A stretch of DNA of 64,000 nucleotides, from NCBI GenBank assembly GCA_028023455.1, contig JAQFVV010012400.1:17663490-17727489 (forward strand), in the 5' to 3' direction. Each line of letters opens with the position of its first letter. The first letter of the stretch is position 1. Made by a program: the position numbers and the translations under genes. Below the pieces are notes generated by a model that saw only the letters and a list, made by a program, of their open reading frames with translations, ran no database searches and was not told the origin of the DNA. Below, piece after piece: positions 61,302-64,000 of the stretch. Source of the stretch: Epiperipatus broadwayi. Lineage: Eukaryota; Onychophora; Udeonychophora; Euonychophora; Peripatidae.

Positions 61302-61927
61302 AAAGATGCTGAGGAAAGAAAAAGGGATTCTATGTTAATGAATGAAATGTTTTTAGAATTAAGAATATCAATTCTGATATATGGCAACTTTAAATTTAAA
61401 GTTAAGAAAGATATTTAAGGTGAAAGTACATTGAGTATTAATATTTTGGGCAAGTCAAACAAATGGTCACTTTATTGCCAAAAATTAAAAAAAAGGAAAC
61501 CTCTATGAAAAAAAAATGATTTAATGAAGTAAAAGATGAAGATATTAAAAATTGTTTCACTTTTGGTAACAGATATGATGAAGTATGTTTAGTATTAAAA
61601 CAAACTTCTAAAGAATTTTGTTATCAGAAATTTTATAAAATTAATCAAGTTGTTAGCGATTTAGAGATCAATATTTTATTTACAGGATTTTTATTTGTTC
61701 GGACAGATTTAGTGTTTAATAAGGTGTGCATATAAATAAATTGATAAAACAAATGACTTCAGTATTTAAAGAAATCAGTTAAATTAAGTAAAAATAGAAA
61801 ACAAAATAGTTATATATCAATAGGGTTCAGTTCTTGTAAGAAAATAAGAATTACACAAATTTATGAATCAAAACCAAAACTGAGAGAAAGAGAAAAATTG
61901 ATAAATTTATATAAAAAAAATAATTAG
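61302..61927 (+). CDS. Short-intron gene, 3' exons, unknown product
   Basis: Two exons are well supported. An exon ending at 61723 is open from 61520 (FNEVKDEDIKNCFTFGNRYD ... LFTGFLFVRTDLVFNK). After a 39-nt GT..AG intron (61724-61762), a terminal exon 61763-61927 continues in phase (YLKKSVKLSKNRKQNSYISI ... REREKLINLYKKNN) to TAG. A likely upstream exon at about 61305-61400 reads DAEERKRDSMLMNEMFLEL. A middle segment around 61436-61510 (SNKWSLYCQKLKKRKP) is blocked by a stop after a run of nine A, so an exon boundary or an indel there is unresolved. The C-terminus is strongly basic. I do not recognise the family. Confidence 0.5.
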
Positions 61928-62176
61928 TAATCAGATATTTTTAAAATTAAATGGGAAAGTGACAGATTTTTATTATATTTTTCACTGATTCAATCAAGAT
62001 TTAGGAATAATACATTTCTAGTATAAATCTAACAAAGATTCATATATTTTTCACTGATTCAGTCAAGATTTAGGAATAATATATTCCTATTATAAATATA
62101 ACAAAAATTCATACAATAGCATTACCAAATAATGCAAATTTGTATTATTTGCTTTCAAAAATTAATACAATGCCAA
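61928..62176. other. Spacer with short tandem duplication
   Basis: The segment TTTTTCACTGATTCAGTCAAGATTTAGG-type appears twice about 67 bp apart (61978 and 62046), a local tandem duplication. Confidence 0.6.
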
Positions 62177-62262
62177 GCATTGGTAGCCGAGAGGTCAGCA
62201 CAGCTGCCTTGCAAGCAAGCAGTTACCTGAAGACAGTTGTGGGTTCGCTTTCCGGCTGATGC
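62177..62262 (+). repeat. tRNA-derived SINE head, second copy
   Basis: Acceptor stem GCATTGG/CTGATGC, A-box-like TAGCCGAGAGG, B-box GGTTCGCTTTCC, with an extra CAAG duplication in the anticodon region (CTTGCAAGCAAGC) that destroys a normal loop. Same family as 35132-35210. Confidence 0.65.
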
Positions 62263-63116
62263 TTTGACATATGGAAAAAAAACTTAATATAATGCAGAAA
62301 GTCATAGATTTAACATAAAAAGTATTGTATTAAAACATCATGAAATATAATATAACAAAAATAAAATAATATAGTTATGAAAAAATCAATAGAATAATAA
62401 ATAAATACAAATTTTATTTACATATACTGTGTTCATTTATAATGTACATACTTAAATCTAAAATATTAATCAATCTTAAACAAAATTAATAACAAACAGC
62501 ATAAAAATAAATAAAAAAATTTTAATCATCAAACTAGTTTTCATTTCTTATAGGTAGTCTATCAAGATGTCTTCTTTTAATAATCACATGATAAAATATT
62601 CTATAGCCATTTCAACTAGTGGATATCAAATTATAAAACAATAAAAATGTATTAGTAAAGTTAATCTTTATCAAGAATAAAAAATACTATTCTTTTTTAT
62701 TTTTTTATGATGAAAACTGATGATGATGATGAAATGCAAATAATGCAAAGACTACATGATATTTGTATGTTCATCTCAGTCTTTAATCTACACAAACACT
62801 ATTTGCATTGAATGACTTGATCTCACTTATTTCAATGAGTACTTTGTTGAGTCTTAATAAAGATTTTACAACTTTTTGATAAATGAACTATTTTTGTAAT
62901 ATTACTGAATACCAACATTCTTTTTCTTAGAAACTTCATATATAATCATACTTTTTTTCACAATAAAAATGTTATTTCAGTTAATATTTTCCACCCACAA
63001 GTTTAATGCTTTTTTAGGCTCACAATAAATATTTATCACAAAAATTTTCGATATATGGGACAAGTATTTAGCAGTTTTGAGAGCACAAATAATACTACTA
63101 CAAATATGTATTTATG
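62263..63116. other. AT-rich spacer
   Basis: Contains a short (GAT)n at 62721-62732, possibly an RTE tail without its element. No gene. Confidence 0.4.
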
Positions 63117-63486
63117 TTGGATTATTTCCATCACTTAATATTAAATATTGAATGTCTTTAGAAAAAGATTAAATTTTATTTAAAATTTTCAATTACATTC
63201 AACTGTTAGTAATAAAACACAGATTATTGGAATAGCTCAGTTAATTACAGCATTACCTAATTCAATATCTAAGAATCTAATGTCCAAATTTGATTCCTAT
63301 ACTAGTATTGTCACTAATTAGGTCAGCAACACCTGAAAAAGAAAGGAGAATAATACCACTAGAAACACTGTGTATATAGTAATCTTTATACTATTATGAA
63401 CAGTTGAATGTTATTGGAAAATTTGAATAAAAGTAAAAAAAATTTAAACAGTTAATATTTAATATTAGATGATGGAAATAGTTGAA
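63117..63486. mobile_element. Terminal-inverted-repeat element carrying a tRNA-like core (copy 2)
   Basis: The ends TTGGATTATTTCCATCAC (63117) and ATGATGGAAATAGTTGAAC (63470-63486) are inverted. Inside, a tRNA-like sequence is clear: A-box TAGCTCAGTTAATTACAGC (63233-63251) and B-box-like TTTGATTCCTATAC. After it comes the same CCTGAAAAAGAAAGG...CCACTAGAAACAC segment as in copy 1. Confidence 0.7.
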
Positions 63487-63832
63487 CATATAAATACAAC
63501 TAAAATTCCATCATCACAAACCCCCAGGTAAATACTAATATAAATTATTTTCATTCTTGTTAATTTGTAAATTAAAATTTAGTTTTATTGAATTCTTGAG
63601 TTTTATCATACTTTTTATTTTCACAATTAAATACCAATTATTTTTATTTTATGATATAAACAAAGTCTTTTATGGCTTCTCTTAAGCTTGGCAAAATTGC
63701 TATCATCATTAACTTTTAATACATTAATTAGTAACAATAACATTATAAGTGGAAATTGTATATTTTGGAGTAATTAAATGCATAAAATTGACTTAATGTT
63801 TAAGACTGACTCTGACTTTGTAAAGATTGACT
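63487..63832. other. Spacer upstream of the window-edge gene
   Basis: AT-rich; presumably the promoter region, with no specific element visible. Confidence 0.3.
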
Positions 63833-64000
63833 ATGTTTAGGTTGGCATTCAGTATGTCTAAGAGGAAACTGAGTGTGATTAGCTTAAAAAATAGAATATA
63901 TTGTAGATCTACAATTAGACATGGTTTTGAAGAATTTCAAAAAGAAAGGATTACTGCTGAAGAAATTAAAAAACAACATCAGAAAATGTTAAATAAACAA
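63833..64000 (+). CDS. Start of a gene running off the window, unknown product
   Basis: An open frame of 56 codons from ATG 63833 to the window end, with an in-frame stop (TAA) just upstream at 63821. The N-terminus MFRLAFSMSKRKLSVISLKN is rich in Arg, Lys, Ser and hydrophobics without acidic residues, like a mitochondrial presequence. It is followed by a charged helix-like RHGFEEFQKERITAEEIKKQ. A caution: a perfect-looking donor GTATGT at 63852 and an acceptor near 63896 would allow an alternative spliced frame that ends quickly. The unspliced reading looks the more natural protein. No family recognised. Confidence 0.4.
   Translation, partial: MFRLAFSMSKRKLSVISLKNRIYCRSTIRHGFEEFQKERITAEEIKKQHQKMLNKQ

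Overview
This is a eukaryotic, almost certainly metazoan, window. By eye it is about three-quarters A+T. It has no bacterial gene organisation and is dominated by decayed transposable elements, inverted repeats (foldbacks), TA and tetranucleotide microsatellites and long featureless A/T stretches. The retroelements (an RTE-clade LINE and Penelope-like elements with GIY-YIG endonuclease domains) and the DNA transposons (Merlin/ISXO2-like, hAT-like, possibly mariner-like) are families typical of animal genomes.

The few host genes are easy to miss because their exons are short. Reading by hand across splice sites gives two convincing multi-exon models: 13240-14501 (minus) and 16853-17382 (plus). 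In both, reading frame and intron phase stay consistent across many introns of only about 20-80 nt (21, 26, 27, 28, 32, 39, 40 nt and so on), with two or three longer ones near 150 nt. A third gene (61302-61927, plus) has a clear 39-nt intron and a terminal exon. Weaker candidates lie at 53668-54003 (minus) and 63833-64000 (plus, running off the window). A single-exon ORF at 32423-32866 resembles the ciliary CFAP97D family. Very short introns, a ciliary gene and gene-poor AT-rich spacers would suit a dicyemid mesozoan, a group reported to have introns of a few tens of bases. That assignment is inference; another animal with small introns is possible.

Layout: 1-1640 decayed RTE LINE; 3067-3177 small GC-rich insertion with direct repeats; 4468-5003 foldback; 11307-11826 perfect (TATC)n; 13.2-17.4 kb two short-intron genes with a foldback element of the dominant family (here called R1) between them; 20.5-21.2 kb LTR-like block; 21.3-23.5 kb two head-to-head Merlin/ISXO2-like transposase pseudogenes, one split by R1; 23.9-24.8 kb truncated Penelope-like element between inverted repeats; 25.2-31.3 kb several R1 copies; 32.4 kb CFAP97D-like ORF; 33.1 kb SINE-like unit with a hammerhead-like core; 36.4-37.4 kb nested R1 palindrome; 38.5-39.7 kb RTE LINE; 40.8-44.6 kb Penelope-like remains with about 370-bp inverted arms; 45-52 kb mixed repeats; 53.7 kb possible mini-gene; 56.9 kb hAT-type MITE with target duplication; 61.3 kb gene; 62.2 and 63.1 kb tRNA-derived repeats; 63.8 kb gene start.

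The most interesting system is R1. Its copies are imperfect palindromes with asymmetric ends and 10-17 bp target duplications. Each arm carries a hammerhead-ribozyme-like core (CTGATGA, a 3-bp stem II that varies compensatorily between copies, then GAAAC). This suggests a non-autonomous retroelement mobilised by LINE or Penelope machinery rather than a DNA transposon.
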